Assembly: GCA_000024525.1 (NCBI GenBank)
Contig: CP001769.1
Coordinates: 372,001 to 436,000 of the forward strand
Direction: 5' to 3'
DNA from: Spirosoma linguale DSM 74
Lineage (GTDB): Bacteria > Bacteroidota > Bacteroidia > Cytophagales > Spirosomataceae
DNA length: 64,000 bases
The position numbers and the translations under genes were made by a program. Below, one piece after another: positions 9,282 through 18,360 of this stretch. Below the pieces are notes generated by a model. It saw only the letters and a program-made list of their open reading frames with translations. It made no database searches and was not told where the DNA came from. The first letter of the stretch is position 1, and the number at the start of each line of letters is the position of its first letter.

Positions 9282-10408
9282 TTCCGTTTCTGGACGTAAA
9301 ACGTATTAACGCACCTTATCAACAGATAATCAACTCAGCCGTTGGGCGGGTCACTGAATCGGGCTGGTATGTGCTGGGACAGGAAGTCGAAGCGTTTGAA
9401 AATGAGTTTGCAGCCTATTGCCAGACCAGGCATTGTGTAGGCGTTGCCAATGGCCTGGAAGCTTTGACATTAGTGTTGAACGCATGGGGTTTTCCGGCTA
9501 AAAGCGAGGTCATCGTTGCATCAAACGCCTACATTGCTTCGGTACTCAGCATTACGCATGCTGGATTGACTCCCGTTTTTGTTGAGCCCGATCCACGCAC
9601 CTACTTACTCGATCCTCTCCGTATTGAAGCGGCCATTACGGCCAATACCCGGGCAATTCTGCCCGTGCATCTGTATGGCCGCTGCTGCGATATGGATGCA
9701 ATCAATAAGGTGGCGCACCGGTATGACCTGAAAGTACTCGAAGATGCCGCTCAGGCACATGGTGCTAGCTGCCGGGGTACCAGAATGGAACGAAAAGCGG
9801 GTAATCTGGGCGATGCCGCAGGCTGGAGCTTCTACCCAACTAAAAACCTGGGGGCACTGGGTGATGCCGGAGCTATTACAACAAATGATGGTGCGCTTGC
9901 CGAGCGTTTGCGTGCTTTGCGAAACTATGGGTCCGGGCAAAAGTACATAAACGACTATCTGGGATTCAACAGTCGTTTGGATGAACTTCAGGCAGCCGTG
10001 CTATCGGCTAAACTGCCGGGGCTGACTGAAGCGAATAACCGTCGGAAAGAACTGGTAAAACGATACCTAACCGGTATTACCAACCCGGACGTTGTACTGC
10101 CACCGGCCGATCAGGTTGAACTCGATGCCTGGCACTTGTTTGTTATTCAGCACCCCCAACGCGACGATTTCCGGGCGTATCTTCTGGAACAGGGTATTGG
10201 GACGGATATACATTATCCTATCCCGCCCCACCATCAGCAGGCTTATGCGGCATACGCTCATTTATCCCTGCCAATTGCCGAGCAGTTGCACCGAAACAGC
10301 CTGAGTTTGCCCCTCAACCCGGCGTTGACGGATCATGAGGCAGACTTTATCATTGGGACCATTAATTCAATAAGCAACAGAACGTTTGAACTGCTACTAC
10401 CGACCTGA
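9278..10408 (+). CDS. DegT/DnrJ/EryC1/StrS-family sugar aminotransferase
   Basis: A 376-residue PLP-dependent aminotransferase for nucleotide-linked keto sugars. Seen in the sequence: the [10 protein letters not shown] cofactor-phosphate region (54-63), the PLP ring-contacting D156 in [10 protein letters not shown], and the Schiff-base lysine K189 in [15 protein letters not shown]. The length and motifs fit FdtB/QdtB-like enzymes that act on the product of the ketoisomerase, consistent with the 4-bp overlap. The likely product is a dTDP-3-amino-3,6-dideoxyhexose, but the stereochemistry cannot be read from sequence. Confidence 0.92.
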   Translation: MIPFLDVKRINAPYQQIINSAVGRVTESGWYVLGQEVEAFENEFAAYCQTRHCVGVANGLEALTLVLNAWGFPAKSEVIVASNAYIASVLSITHAGLTPVFVEPDPRTYLLDPLRIEAAITANTRAILPVHLYGRCCDMDAINKVAHRYDLKVLEDAAQAHGASCRGTRMERKAGNLGDAAGWSFYPTKNLGALGDAGAITTNDGALAERLRALRNYGSGQKYINDYLGFNSRLDELQAAVLSAKLPGLTEANNRRKELVKRYLTGITNPDVVLPPADQVELDAWHLFVIQHPQRDDFRAYLLEQGIGTDIHYPIPPHHQQAYAAYAHLSLPIAEQLHRNSLSLPLNPALTDHEADFIIGTINSISNRTFELLLPT

Positions 10409-10443
10409 TACGTGCCTTTTTTGCTTTTCACTCTTTTTGCTCC

Positions 10444-11382
10444 ATGTTTTTATCCGTCGTCATTCCAGTTTATAACAGCGAACGTACCATTGCTCCGTTG
10501 ACAGAACGGTTGCAGACGTGGCTGACCGGACTGGCGTTTGAAATTATTCTGGTAAATGATGGCAGTGCTGATCGTTCGGAGAGCGTGTGTCAACAGCTTG
10601 CGAATCGATACAATAATGTGACAGCTATTTCCCTGCGCCGTAATTTTGGTGAGTTCAAGGCCGTACTATGTGGCCTGAATCAGACAACGGGGCAGTATGT
10701 AGCCATTATTGACGATGATTTTCAGAATCCACCCGAGGCTATCCTGACGCTTGTTGAGGCTGCAGAGGATGGGCAATACGATGTGGTTTATAGCCGGTAC
10801 GCTCAAAAGAAGCATCACTGGTTTCGAAACATTGGCAGCCGACTTGTAAACATCCTCACAACCTATTCCATCGGTAAGCCCAAAGACCTGTACTTGTCAA
10901 GCTTTAAGGTTATCCGTCGCGAAGTGGTGGACGAAATCTGCCGTTACAAAGGGCCTTATCCGTACATCGACGGGCTGATCTTTCGAACAACAACTACGGT
11001 AGGGAGCGTTGAAGTACCGCATAATGCCAGAGCTGAAGGGCGTTCGGGTTACACAGTCCGTAAACTCGTTTCGTTGTTTATAAACGTGTTTATCGGTTAT
11101 TCTCTTTGGCCAATCCGGATGTTTACTGTTTTAGGGGCCGCTCTGGCAAGCCTTGGGGTGTTCGGTGGTCTGTTGCTGGTAATAGGCTGGCTGACGAATC
11201 GGATTGATTTTGGCGGCTGGATAGTTGTTACGTGGGCTATTGTGACCAGTTTGGGCGTTCAACTGCTGTTTCTGGGTGTGTTGGGTGAGTACCTCGGTAA
11301 GTTATTTATGGCCCACAGTGGACTGCCGCCCTATGTTATCAAGTATAAAGGTCTGCGGAAAGGGCAAGTGGTAGAGCAGTAA
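10444..11382 (+). CDS. Glycosyltransferase family 2, membrane-bound (GtrB/DPM-like)
   Basis: A 312-residue inverting glycosyltransferase. The N-terminal GT-A domain shows SVVIPVYNSE (4-13), the VNDGS loop and a DDD metal-binding motif in AIIDDDFQNP. Two C-terminal membrane segments (about 224-248 and 258-285) resemble polyprenyl-phosphate sugar transferases such as GtrB. Such enzymes load a sugar onto a lipid carrier at the inner membrane. It follows the aminotransferase by 35 bp, so it may use the amino sugar made by that pair; this is inference. Confidence 0.9.
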   Translation: MFLSVVIPVYNSERTIAPLTERLQTWLTGLAFEIILVNDGSADRSESVCQQLANRYNNVTAISLRRNFGEFKAVLCGLNQTTGQYVAIIDDDFQNPPEAILTLVEAAEDGQYDVVYSRYAQKKHHWFRNIGSRLVNILTTYSIGKPKDLYLSSFKVIRREVVDEICRYKGPYPYIDGLIFRTTTTVGSVEVPHNARAEGRSGYTVRKLVSLFINVFIGYSLWPIRMFTVLGAALASLGVFGGLLLVIGWLTNRIDFGGWIVVTWAIVTSLGVQLLFLGVLGEYLGKLFMAHSGLPPYVIKYKGLRKGQVVEQ

Positions 11383-11439
11383 TCAGGTCAGCGTTATGAT
11401 CGGCGTCTTCAGGATCTACGTCTACACAGTATCTCAAAT

Positions 11440-12201
11440 ATGATTGGTCGGTCGGAAGAATACGAAAAAATGTTCAGGCTGGAAGGCCAGTTGTGGTGGT
11501 ACCGGCATTTACACGAACGGGTAGGGGAGGCACTGCTGCATCGGTTTGGTGAAAACCGCGATGTGACCATTCTGGACGCTGGCTGCGGCACCGGCGGATT
11601 ACTGTCTTTTCTGAATCAGCTAGGCTACACCCACCTTCGAGGCATCGACGGGTCGGTCGACGCGGTTGCGTACTGCCATGAGCGAAAGCTTCCCGTTTCG
11701 TTCGTTAATCTAACCGGTCTGGCCGATTTCGAGCCAACGCATATGTACGATGCCATCATCTGTAACGATGTCTTCTGTTATTTTTCGAACGCTGACTTAG
11801 CGACACTAATGATGGCCTTGACTGGTCGGTTAAAACCGGGGGGAATCCTGATCAGCAATAACAATGCCTTCGGTGCTTTTCGTGGGGAGCATGATTTGGC
11901 CGTTGGCATTATCCGGCGATTTGTTTTAAGCGATTTCGAGCCGTTGCTTTCCCAAAATGGCCTGAATCTTCTGGCATATACTTATTGGAGTTTTAGTCTT
12001 TCACTGCCCATCGTTTTGGTCAGGCAATGGCAGCGAATTCGGTTAAGGCTGGGCTGGAGCAAGCCTGGTGAAGCGAAGTCGGATGTTTATTTGCCGGTTA
12101 GGTGGCTCAATAAACTGCTGCTCGGTATTGTTCGGGCGGAGCAAAAACTATTGAGACGAACCCCCTTCGGTAGTTCACTGTTTATGGTGATAAGTCGGTA
12201 A
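11440..12201 (+). CDS. Class I SAM-dependent methyltransferase
   Basis: A 253-residue Rossmann-fold methyltransferase. Motif I is clear (ILDAGCGTGGLLSFL, about 45-59), followed by an acidic end of strand 2 (RGIDGS) and the DAIICNDVFCYF motif IV region. A hydrophobic, basic C-terminal part (about 185-253) might contact the membrane. The acceptor is unknown; its place behind the amino-sugar and glycosyltransferase genes suggests a glycan or lipid-linked sugar. The stop codon region forms part of the palindrome at 12191-12217. Confidence 0.85.
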   Translation: MIGRSEEYEKMFRLEGQLWWYRHLHERVGEALLHRFGENRDVTILDAGCGTGGLLSFLNQLGYTHLRGIDGSVDAVAYCHERKLPVSFVNLTGLADFEPTHMYDAIICNDVFCYFSNADLATLMMALTGRLKPGGILISNNNAFGAFRGEHDLAVGIIRRFVLSDFEPLLSQNGLNLLAYTYWSFSLSLPIVLVRQWQRIRLRLGWSKPGEAKSDVYLPVRWLNKLLLGIVRAEQKLLRRTPFGSSLFMVISR

Positions 12202-12217
12202 GCGGCTTACCGACTTA
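12191..12217. terminator. Perfect 27-bp palindrome at methyltransferase stop
   Basis: Arms TAAGTCGGTAAGC (12191-12203) and GCTTACCGACTTA (12205-12217) are exact reverse complements around one base. The left arm includes the last codons and stop of the methyltransferase. It is followed by loosely related ACCGACT/CCAACTTACC sequence but no T-run, so its role as a terminator or mRNA 3' stabiliser is inferred. Confidence 0.5.
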
Positions 12218-12246
12218 CTAAACCGACTCACCAACTTACCCCATTT

Positions 12247-12849
12247 ATGTTTACTGGAATTGTAGAAACAACCGGTCTTGTAGAGGCCATTGAAGCAACA
12301 GGGACTAACCTGACATTTCGAATTGAGTCCTCACTGACTCCCGAACTGAAAATTGATCAGAGTGTTAGCCATAACGGCGTTTGCCTGACGGTGACTAGCC
12401 TGGACGACCGCAGCTATACGGTAACGGCCGTAGACGAAACGCTGAAAAAAACCAATCTTGGCAAGCTTGCCGTTGGCGATCGGGTCAATCTTGAACGGTG
12501 CATGCCTGCCAATGGCCGATTTGATGGGCATATTGTACAGGGGCATGTTGACCAGCCCGGACTTTGTACCAATATACAGGACGTTGACGGCAGCTGGCTC
12601 TTCGATTTTGAGTATGCACCGGGCGATGACCCCGCCAATCGAAACATAACGGTCGAAAAAGGGTCGATATGTATCAATGGCGTTAGTTTGACCGTTTTCA
12701 ACTCAGAAGACAATCGATTCCGGGTAACCATCATTCCGTATACGTATAATCACACCACGTTTCGGGATTTAAAGGTTGGCGATATGGTCAATCTGGAGTT
12801 CGATATTGTTGGTAAATACCTTAAAAAAATGTTTGCGGGCTATCGATAG
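12247..12849 (+). CDS. ribE: Riboflavin synthase, alpha subunit
   Basis: Catalyses the dismutation of two 6,7-dimethyl-8-ribityllumazine molecules to riboflavin in the cytoplasm. The 200 residues show the invariant N-terminus MFTGIVE and two tandem lumazine-binding halves (about 1-97 and 98-195), each with a SHNGVCLTV- or CINGVSLTV-type signature. The FDGHIVQGHVD segment at the junction is typical. Length is normal. The other riboflavin genes are not nearby, so this is an isolated rib gene. No FMN riboswitch is visible in its 45-bp leader. Confidence 0.96.
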   Translation: MFTGIVETTGLVEAIEATGTNLTFRIESSLTPELKIDQSVSHNGVCLTVTSLDDRSYTVTAVDETLKKTNLGKLAVGDRVNLERCMPANGRFDGHIVQGHVDQPGLCTNIQDVDGSWLFDFEYAPGDDPANRNITVEKGSICINGVSLTVFNSEDNRFRVTIIPYTYNHTTFRDLKVGDMVNLEFDIVGKYLKKMFAGYR

Positions 12850-12866
12850 GCGGTTGCGGATTCTGC

Positions 12867-12874
12867 TACTTTTG
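12867..12874 (+). promoter_or_regulatory. Candidate -7 box for PASTA gene
   Basis: TACTTTTG fits TAnnTTTG and lies 62 bp before the PASTA-protein ATG, just after the ribE stop. No -33 TTG is present at the expected spacing. Confidence 0.25.
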
Positions 12875-12936
12875 TGCGATTAGTAAACCAAATGAACCCA
12901 GTACGCCGATAAGGCTTCACCAATCACCACACCCGA

Positions 12937-13713
12937 ATGGCTAAAATCAGCACCCGCTCCTTTTTTGACCTGCTGATCCATATTGGCATTATTCTGGCCC
13001 TGATAGCTGCTCTGTTTCTGGTATTCTTTTTCGTTTACCTGCCGTATACAACAAATCATGGGCAGACGATTACCGTACCGGATGTAACGCGCCTGAGTCT
13101 GGATGAGATGGAGAACCTGCTGGATGACAGAGATCTCCGTTACGAAGTTAGTGACTGCACCTTCGTTGCCGGAGCACAGCCATTAACAGTTATTCAGCAG
13201 TACCCAAGGGCCAATGCGAAGGTAAAAGAGGGTCGTAAAATATACCTGACTATTACCAAGCGTGTCGCACCGATGGTACAGATGCCCAATCTGGTCAACT
13301 TAACCCTTCGCAGTGCAGAACTCAATCTCAAGTCGCTGGATTTAGTGAGTGGCCCACCCATCTATGTACCCGATGTGGCAAAAAATGCGGTGCTTCGGCA
13401 GTTATATAATGGTAAGGAAATCACGCCCGGAACGCCCATTCCCAAAGGCGCTCAAATAGATCTTGAAGTTGGTGATGGGTTAGGAAGTACGATGTTCGAG
13501 ATTCCGAACGTTGTAGGATTGCCAGTCGACGAAGCCGAAGCCGCCATTCGCGGATCGAATTTGAAAGTTGGCACGAAAATTTCCGTAGACGACCCCGAGA
13601 AGGAGGTTGGTACCGTAATCAGACAACGGCCCGAAGCACGGTCTGGCGAGCGTATCCGCGTTGGCGAGACAATGGATCTGTGGATTGTGGGGCCAATTGA
13701 ACCGGACCAATAA
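12937..13713 (+). CDS. PASTA domain-containing membrane protein
   Basis: A 258-residue protein with one membrane helix (about 12-34), a short basic cytoplasmic N-terminus and three extracytoplasmic PASTA repeats (about 45-110, 115-180 and 185-252). Each repeat has the VPDV/MPNL/IPNVVGL start and the KxGxxI end typical of PASTA. PASTA domains bind peptidoglycan fragments. There is no kinase or transpeptidase domain, so this is the stand-alone form common in Bacteroidota. It sits 26 bp before a T9SS-secreted protein gene and is probably co-transcribed with it. Confidence 0.93.
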   Translation: MAKISTRSFFDLLIHIGIILALIAALFLVFFFVYLPYTTNHGQTITVPDVTRLSLDEMENLLDDRDLRYEVSDCTFVAGAQPLTVIQQYPRANAKVKEGRKIYLTITKRVAPMVQMPNLVNLTLRSAELNLKSLDLVSGPPIYVPDVAKNAVLRQLYNGKEITPGTPIPKGAQIDLEVGDGLGSTMFEIPNVVGLPVDEAEAAIRGSNLKVGTKISVDDPEKEVGTVIRQRPEARSGERIRVGETMDLWIVGPIEPDQ

Positions 13714-13739
13714 AAACTACTTCCGGCCTGTATTACCCG

Positions 13740-15605
13740 ATGAGAATTGATTTCCTTTGTCAGCCGCCCACACCGTTTGCCGGACGCCGTCTGCGTGGCA
13801 TCTGGCTTATCCTGTTGGTTTTGTCGTATTCGACAGGCAGAGGACAGGGTTCACTCAAATTGCCATTTTTTGAGGACTTTTCAACGGCAAGCGGTCGCCC
13901 CGGTATCGACCGGCCCGATCCGGCCCGCTGGCAACCGGGCAGTGGTGTATACATCAATAACACCATGGCCATCAATCACCCAACTATCAACGTTGCCTCA
14001 TTCGATGGGCTGGCAGCCAATGGTCGGCCGTATGTACAGAACAACTCGCTGGCGCAGGGGTATACCGACACCCTGACCTCACAGCCCATCAATCTGGCCG
14101 GGCTAACGGCTGCCGATTCGGTTTACCTGAGTTTTTACTGGCAGGCTAAAGGTGAGGGCGAGTTACCCGACCCCGGCGATTCGCTGAGTCGTCAGGCGGG
14201 TGATTCGCTGACTGTTCAATTTCTGGATAATACCAACAGGTGGCGGACCGTTTGGGCTAAAGTAGGGGGTGTTGTTAATAATAACTTTTTTCAGGTGTTC
14301 GTCCCTGTGCGGAATCAGGTTTACTTTCATGCCGGATTTGCTTTTCGTTTTCGAACGTTTGGCCGCGAATCGGGCCCGTTTGATACCTGGCACATCGACT
14401 ACATTTATCTGAACAAAGGCCGGTCCGTTAACGACCGGTTTGTAAAAGATGTAGCGGTCAGACAGTCGCTAACGCCCCTGCTGAAGCGGTACACGGCCAT
14501 GCCCCTGTCGCAATACGTCGTTAACCCGGCTGCTGAAATGGCCGATACGGTTACCACGGATATCAACAACCTGTTCAATAATTTCAACTTTACGACGTTC
14601 CGGTTTACGGTTCGCGATGAGGTATCGGGGCGACTGGTGCAGGAAGACCCGCAAACCACCTCAACCCTGATTTCGTCCCTCAGTTCTCAACGTAAAGTAG
14701 TGAAACCAACTCCCATTACCGGGTTTAATCAGGCTACCAGAGCCATGTTGCGCTATAAAGTCGACCTGTTGACCAGCGACGACCAAAATCCATCCATTCC
14801 GGGTGTCAATCTCCGCATCAACGATACTATCTCGGCTGTTGCAGCTTTGGATGATTACTACGCGTACGACGACGGTAGCTGGGAATATGCCCAGCAAATA
14901 AGGCAGCGCGAGCAGATAGCCGTGCGATTTATTCTAAACAAGCCTGATGCCATTGGGGGTATCCGCGCTTGTATTGTGCCCTTTATGACCAACCAGACCG
15001 GGCAGGCTTTCATCATCAATGTGTACAACAACCGCGCAGGACGGCCCGGAACAGCCATCTATCAACAGTCATTCTTAACGCAATACCCGGCCTCACGAAA
15101 TGGGTTCGTTGACTATAAGTTCTCGAAGAGCGTTTCCGTGAAAGATACGTTCTATGTTGGCTACCAGCAGGTCAGTAGTAGCGATACGGCCTTGCTTCGG
15201 CTGGGGTTTGATAAAAACAGCCCCTTCGGCTCTCAGATTTTCTACAATAGCGGCACTAGCTGGGACCAGAACGGGAGTTCGGCCGCATTGAATGTACGAG
15301 GGGCTTTTATGCTCCGTCCTGTAATGGGGGCCAAGCCCGATACTATCGTAACAGCTATTCCGGAACCGGAGCCTTTATCTCCGCTACGGGCGTACCCGAA
15401 TCCGACAACCGGCCTTATCCGGTGGGATGACCCAACGATAAATCGACTGGAGATTATGAGCAGCGGTGGCCGTTTGCTTAGCAGTTTCGAACCAAGTCGT
15501 GGTCAGCAAACGTTAGATTTAAGTTATCTGCCAGATGGTTTTTATCTAGTCCGACTGTTTGCTGCCAAACGGACATCAGTGCATAAATTAATTATTCAAC
15601 ATTAA
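13740..15605 (+). CDS. Secreted T9SS type A sorting domain protein
   Basis: A 621-residue exported protein. A long signal region (about 1-36, ending GRGQ) is followed by a beta-rich body; the part beginning LKLPFFEDFSTASGRP resembles the jelly-roll start often seen in large T9SS cargo of Cytophagales. The C-terminal 80 residues begin with AYPNPTTG and end KLIIQH, a Por secretion-system sorting domain. No catalytic motif is recognised. Its function is unknown; it is expected on the cell surface or secreted. Confidence 0.85.
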   Translation: MRIDFLCQPPTPFAGRRLRGIWLILLVLSYSTGRGQGSLKLPFFEDFSTASGRPGIDRPDPARWQPGSGVYINNTMAINHPTINVASFDGLAANGRPYVQNNSLAQGYTDTLTSQPINLAGLTAADSVYLSFYWQAKGEGELPDPGDSLSRQAGDSLTVQFLDNTNRWRTVWAKVGGVVNNNFFQVFVPVRNQVYFHAGFAFRFRTFGRESGPFDTWHIDYIYLNKGRSVNDRFVKDVAVRQSLTPLLKRYTAMPLSQYVVNPAAEMADTVTTDINNLFNNFNFTTFRFTVRDEVSGRLVQEDPQTTSTLISSLSSQRKVVKPTPITGFNQATRAMLRYKVDLLTSDDQNPSIPGVNLRINDTISAVAALDDYYAYDDGSWEYAQQIRQREQIAVRFILNKPDAIGGIRACIVPFMTNQTGQAFIINVYNNRAGRPGTAIYQQSFLTQYPASRNGFVDYKFSKSVSVKDTFYVGYQQVSSSDTALLRLGFDKNSPFGSQIFYNSGTSWDQNGSSAALNVRGAFMLRPVMGAKPDTIVTAIPEPEPLSPLRAYPNPTTGLIRWDDPTINRLEIMSSGGRLLSSFEPSRGQQTLDLSYLPDGFYLVRLFAAKRTSVHKLIIQH

Positions 15606-15682
15606 AGAAGTTAGTAAGTCGATAAGTAGCCAACGGAAACGGAAAACCGGCCTCAGTCACTTGTCGACTTACCAACTTATTA
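15603..15682. repeat. Imperfect inverted repeat, T9SS gene / rhodanese
   Basis: Arms of about 24 bp (15603-15627 and 15658-15682) pair with four mismatches around a 30-nt GC-richer loop. The arms carry the same TAAGTCG/CGACTTA type of sequence as the palindrome at 12191. It immediately follows the stop codon of the T9SS protein gene. Confidence 0.5.
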
Positions 15683-15691
15683 ATTAAAACT

Positions 15692-15985
15692 ATGGATATT
15701 ACAGTACAGGAATTAAAGGAGCGGCTCGATAAGGGTGAGAAGTTGAATTTGTTCGATGTTCGTGAGCCGGACGAATACGAAGCGGATAACATTGGCGCCA
15801 CCCTCATTCCGCTCGGCGACTTGTCGTATCGTTTAGACGAACTCGATGGATTGCAGGACGAAGAAGTTATTGTCCATTGCCGGTCGGGCAAGCGCAGCGG
15901 CATGGCTCAGCAAATCCTGGAGGAGAATGGCTTCAATAATGTCCGTAATGTCATTGGCGGAATGCTTGCCTACCGCGCCCAATAA
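15692..15985 (+). CDS. Rhodanese-like sulfurtransferase domain protein
   Basis: A 97-residue single rhodanese domain of the GlpE/PspE size. The active loop VHCRSGKRSGMA contains the catalytic cysteine C63, and the FDVREPDEYE motif (21-30) is typical. Such proteins move sulfane sulfur between persulfides and acceptors such as cyanide or thioredoxin in the cytoplasm; the physiological acceptor here is unknown. There is no signal peptide. It converges on miaA, and the two share the hairpin at 15991-16061. Confidence 0.92.
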   Translation: MDITVQELKERLDKGEKLNLFDVREPDEYEADNIGATLIPLGDLSYRLDELDGLQDEEVIVHCRSGKRSGMAQQILEENGFNNVRNVIGGMLAYRAQ

Positions 15986-15990
15986 GAAGT

Positions 15991-16061
15991 GAGCTGAATG
16001 ATGTGAGAGATAGGCTGTATTCTACTATCTCTCACATCGTTTATCGTACGTCATTCAGCTC
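15991..16061. terminator. Bidirectional hairpin between rhodanese and miaA
   Basis: GAGCTGAATG then ATGTGAGAGATAG on the left pair with CTATCTCTCACAT and then TCATTCAGCTC on the right, with an extra 15 nt bulge in the right arm. It lies between convergent genes and overlaps the last codons of miaA (minus strand). This fits a shared transcription terminator, though T-runs are weak. Confidence 0.55.
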
Positions 16062-16937
16062 GCTAATGATTTTTTCGTCTTCGTCTGGGGCGAACCACTG
16101 GTAGTTTCCCTGATTTCGGAACCAGGTTAATTGCCGTTTGGCATACCGGCGGGAGTTTCGTTTTAGCAAACGAACCATTTCTTCGTAGTCATACTCTCCA
16201 TCCAGGTACGGGAAAACCTCCTGATAGCCAACAGTCTGTAGAGCAGGCAGATGCCGGTAGGGTACAAGTGACTTTACCTCATCGATTAATCCAGCCTGAA
16301 GCATCGCATCCATTCGGGTATCTATGCGTGAGTAAAGCTCTTCGCGTGGCCGTTCAAGCGCAATCAATACGGATTTGAATGAACGCCCGGCCGTTTGCCG
16401 ACGCCTAAACGATGAATACGGCTGTCCGGTTGACATACATACCTCCAGCGCTCTCGTTACCCGGATTGGATTCTGTAAGTCGGCGGTTTGTGCATACAGC
16501 GGGTCTAGCTGGCGTAGTTCATGCTGAAGGTTCGTTAGCCCTTCCTGCTGGAAACGAGCCAGTAGCTCGGCCCGCAAGGCAGGGTCTACCGGGGGCATGT
16601 CGTCAAGGCCATCACAAACGGCGTTTATATACAGGCCGGTTCCTCCCGACAGAATAACAATGTCTTTTGTCTCAAACAGATTGTTCAGTATGGAAAGGCA
16701 TTCCTGCTCGTAGCGCCCCGCATTGACCGGGTTCAGAATAGAATGTGAATCGACGAAATGATGACGTACACCCTCCATTTCGGAGGAACTGGGTTTGGCA
16801 GTACCGATGGTAAGTTCCCGGTAGAGTTGCCGCGAATCGGCTGAAACAACATCGGTATGAAGGTGTTTGGCCAGGCGGACACACAGGCTGGTTTTACCAA
16901 CGGCTGTTGGTCCAGCAATAACAAGCAGCGTTTTCAA
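16041..16937 (-). CDS. miaA: tRNA dimethylallyltransferase
   Basis: Transfers an isopentenyl group from DMAPP to A37 of tRNAs that read UNN codons. The protein opens with the P-loop GPTAVGKT and shows the DSRQLYRELTIGTAKPS and GGTGLYINA motifs of the family, ending with the typical KRQLTWFRNQ segment. There is no ATG before the P-loop. I choose the TTG at 16935-16937, which gives KTLLVIAGPTAVGKT right after the start and a 298-residue product, the normal length. A second TTG at 17012 would add 25 residues that do not resemble the family. Confidence 0.93.
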   Translation of the reverse strand: MKTLLVIAGPTAVGKTSLCVRLAKHLHTDVVSADSRQLYRELTIGTAKPSSSEMEGVRHHFVDSHSILNPVNAGRYEQECLSILNNLFETKDIVILSGGTGLYINAVCDGLDDMPPVDPALRAELLARFQQEGLTNLQHELRQLDPLYAQTADLQNPIRVTRALEVCMSTGQPYSSFRRRQTAGRSFKSVLIALERPREELYSRIDTRMDAMLQAGLIDEVKSLVPYRHLPALQTVGYQEVFPYLDGEYDYEEMVRLLKRNSRRYAKRQLTWFRNQGNYQWFAPDEDEKIISELNDVR

Positions 16938-17343
16938 TAAAAGTGGTTGACGTTGAAAGAAACAAAATAACGCTATTCTAACCGTAGATAAATCATTTGT
17001 TGGCAGAAGCAAGTACCATTACCTAATTATTTTACTCAGGTCAGCGCTCCCAATCTTCATGTTCCCGTTTATAAATAGAGTTGCCAAAGCTCCCGTTACC
17101 CAATTTGAACATTTATTGCCTGACTCTTTATTAATCATTCATTATGAGAATGAAATAAATGACTAAAATATTTTTTTTTTGGTCTTGATTGATAGATAGT
17201 TACTTGCCGCCTAAATGTTTATATAACCTTCGGGAAAAAAAGCTATGCTATAGATTTAATACAAATATCTATATTTGCTCATGTTACTGTAACTCTCTTT
17301 TAATCAGTACGTTACATACCAAAAGGTTAGTGCTATTTTCCTC
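16938..17343. other. Intergenic region, miaA / HxlR gene
   Basis: About 400 bp of AT-rich DNA between divergent genes. It contains a 12-base T-run near 17169-17180 and a small dyad (TTCATT-5 nt-AATGAA, 17138-17154). A -7-like box lies at 17270. I see no supported gene or RNA here. Confidence 0.5.
17270..17277 (+). promoter_or_regulatory. Candidate -7 box for HxlR gene
   Basis: TATATTTG matches TAnnTTTG exactly in AT-rich DNA, 67 bp before the HxlR ATG. The predicted start would give a leader of about 60 nt. A -33 TTG is not evident. Confidence 0.35.
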
Positions 17344-17682
17344 ATGAACGATCAAGTAAGTACACAACAATCTATTGACCCAAAGCATTTAGCTCTTCAA
17401 AAAACCTTAGACATAATATGTGGGAAATGGCGGCTGTATATTATATATCAACTGGGTACTGAAGCCCGGCGGTATGGAGAGCTTCGACGTATGATTCCAG
17501 CCGTCAGCGAAAAGGTTTTAATTCAGGAACTTAAGGCACTGGTTAGTCTGGGGGTTGTTGAGAAGAAATCGTTTAATGAGGTGCCACCGCGAGTAGATTA
17601 CAGTTTGACAGCCAAAGGATTACAGGTCTTGCCTACCCTGCTGAAGTTAACGTCGATTGGCGAATTATTTCTGGAACCGTAG
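17344..17682 (+). CDS. HxlR family winged-helix transcriptional regulator
   Basis: A 112-residue DNA-binding protein with the HxlR fold. The signature LDIICGKWRLYIIYQLG (about 19-35) and the YGELRRMIPAVSEKVLIQELKAL recognition region are characteristic, as is the DYSLTAKGLQVLPTL end. It lacks the cysteine of redox-sensing HxlR members near the N-terminus, so the signal is unknown. It is followed 57 bp later by the PliI-like gene on the same strand, which it may control. Confidence 0.93.
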   Translation: MNDQVSTQQSIDPKHLALQKTLDIICGKWRLYIIYQLGTEARRYGELRRMIPAVSEKVLIQELKALVSLGVVEKKSFNEVPPRVDYSLTAKGLQVLPTLLKLTSIGELFLEP

Positions 17683-17739
17683 ACTAATCAACTTTTTTCG
17701 ACCCCGTGCCGTTGTAAGTAAAAAATACTAAACGGGGTA

Positions 17740-18360
17740 ATGAGTGGCACGGCAGGATACGTTTTATTGAGCTTGGCATGGCTTGTGCAACTGGCTCAAC
17801 CTAAATCTTATCATACTCCGGTGTTTGCAGCTGTTCACGAACACTCCATCGTGGGCGAAAATCTGTTTATTTCTGCTAAACCTAGCTACACCAAATCGGT
17901 ACGCTTTGGTATATATGCCTTTACTGTTGCAGCTTCAGACAGTGGGCGCACGCGTACTGCGCAGGTTAAAGCCTATAGGGGCGCGTTACTCTTAACCAAC
18001 TTTACGATCCCGGTAGATGGAGCCGTTGTAGGGGCCGATGTCGCCGATCTGGATAATAATCGGTTTCCTGAGTTATACGTTTATACTATGACGGACGGAA
18101 GCGGGTCGTTCGGGCAGGTGTATGCCTGGCAGTTTTTGCCCGAACGCAAAGCCGACATTCTTGTGCCTGCCTGGCGAATGCAGCCTGTGGATGGCTATAT
18201 GGGCCATGATAGTTTGTGGACAGAGCGAAATACCCTTTACCGTAAGTTTCCGGTATACCGCCCCGGCGATGCCAATGTATCGCCATCCGGAGGCTATCAA
18301 CTGACGCGCTATCAACTCAAACCTGCTGGGAATGGATTTGCACTCATCGCATCGCCGTAA
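17740..18360 (+). CDS. PliI-like exported protein (lysozyme-inhibitor type)
   Basis: A 206-residue protein with a short N-terminal hydrophobic segment (about 5-19) that may be a signal peptide. The middle (ADLDNNRFPELYVYT followed by GSGSFGQVYAWQF) and the later part (GYMGHDS, LYRKFPVYRPGDANVSPSGG) resemble the periplasmic inhibitor of I-type lysozyme (PliI) family. Such proteins protect peptidoglycan from host lysozymes. The identification is by motif memory, not a search. Alternatively it is an unassigned envelope protein with a Ca-binding-like DLDNN loop. Confidence 0.6.
   Translation: MSGTAGYVLLSLAWLVQLAQPKSYHTPVFAAVHEHSIVGENLFISAKPSYTKSVRFGIYAFTVAASDSGRTRTAQVKAYRGALLLTNFTIPVDGAVVGADVADLDNNRFPELYVYTMTDGSGSFGQVYAWQFLPERKADILVPAWRMQPVDGYMGHDSLWTERNTLYRKFPVYRPGDANVSPSGGYQLTRYQLKPAGNGFALIASP

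Noticed and set aside
12202..12246. Possible FMN riboswitch before ribE
   Set aside because: The leader is 45 bp and mainly the palindrome at the upstream stop; an RFN element needs over 100 nt.
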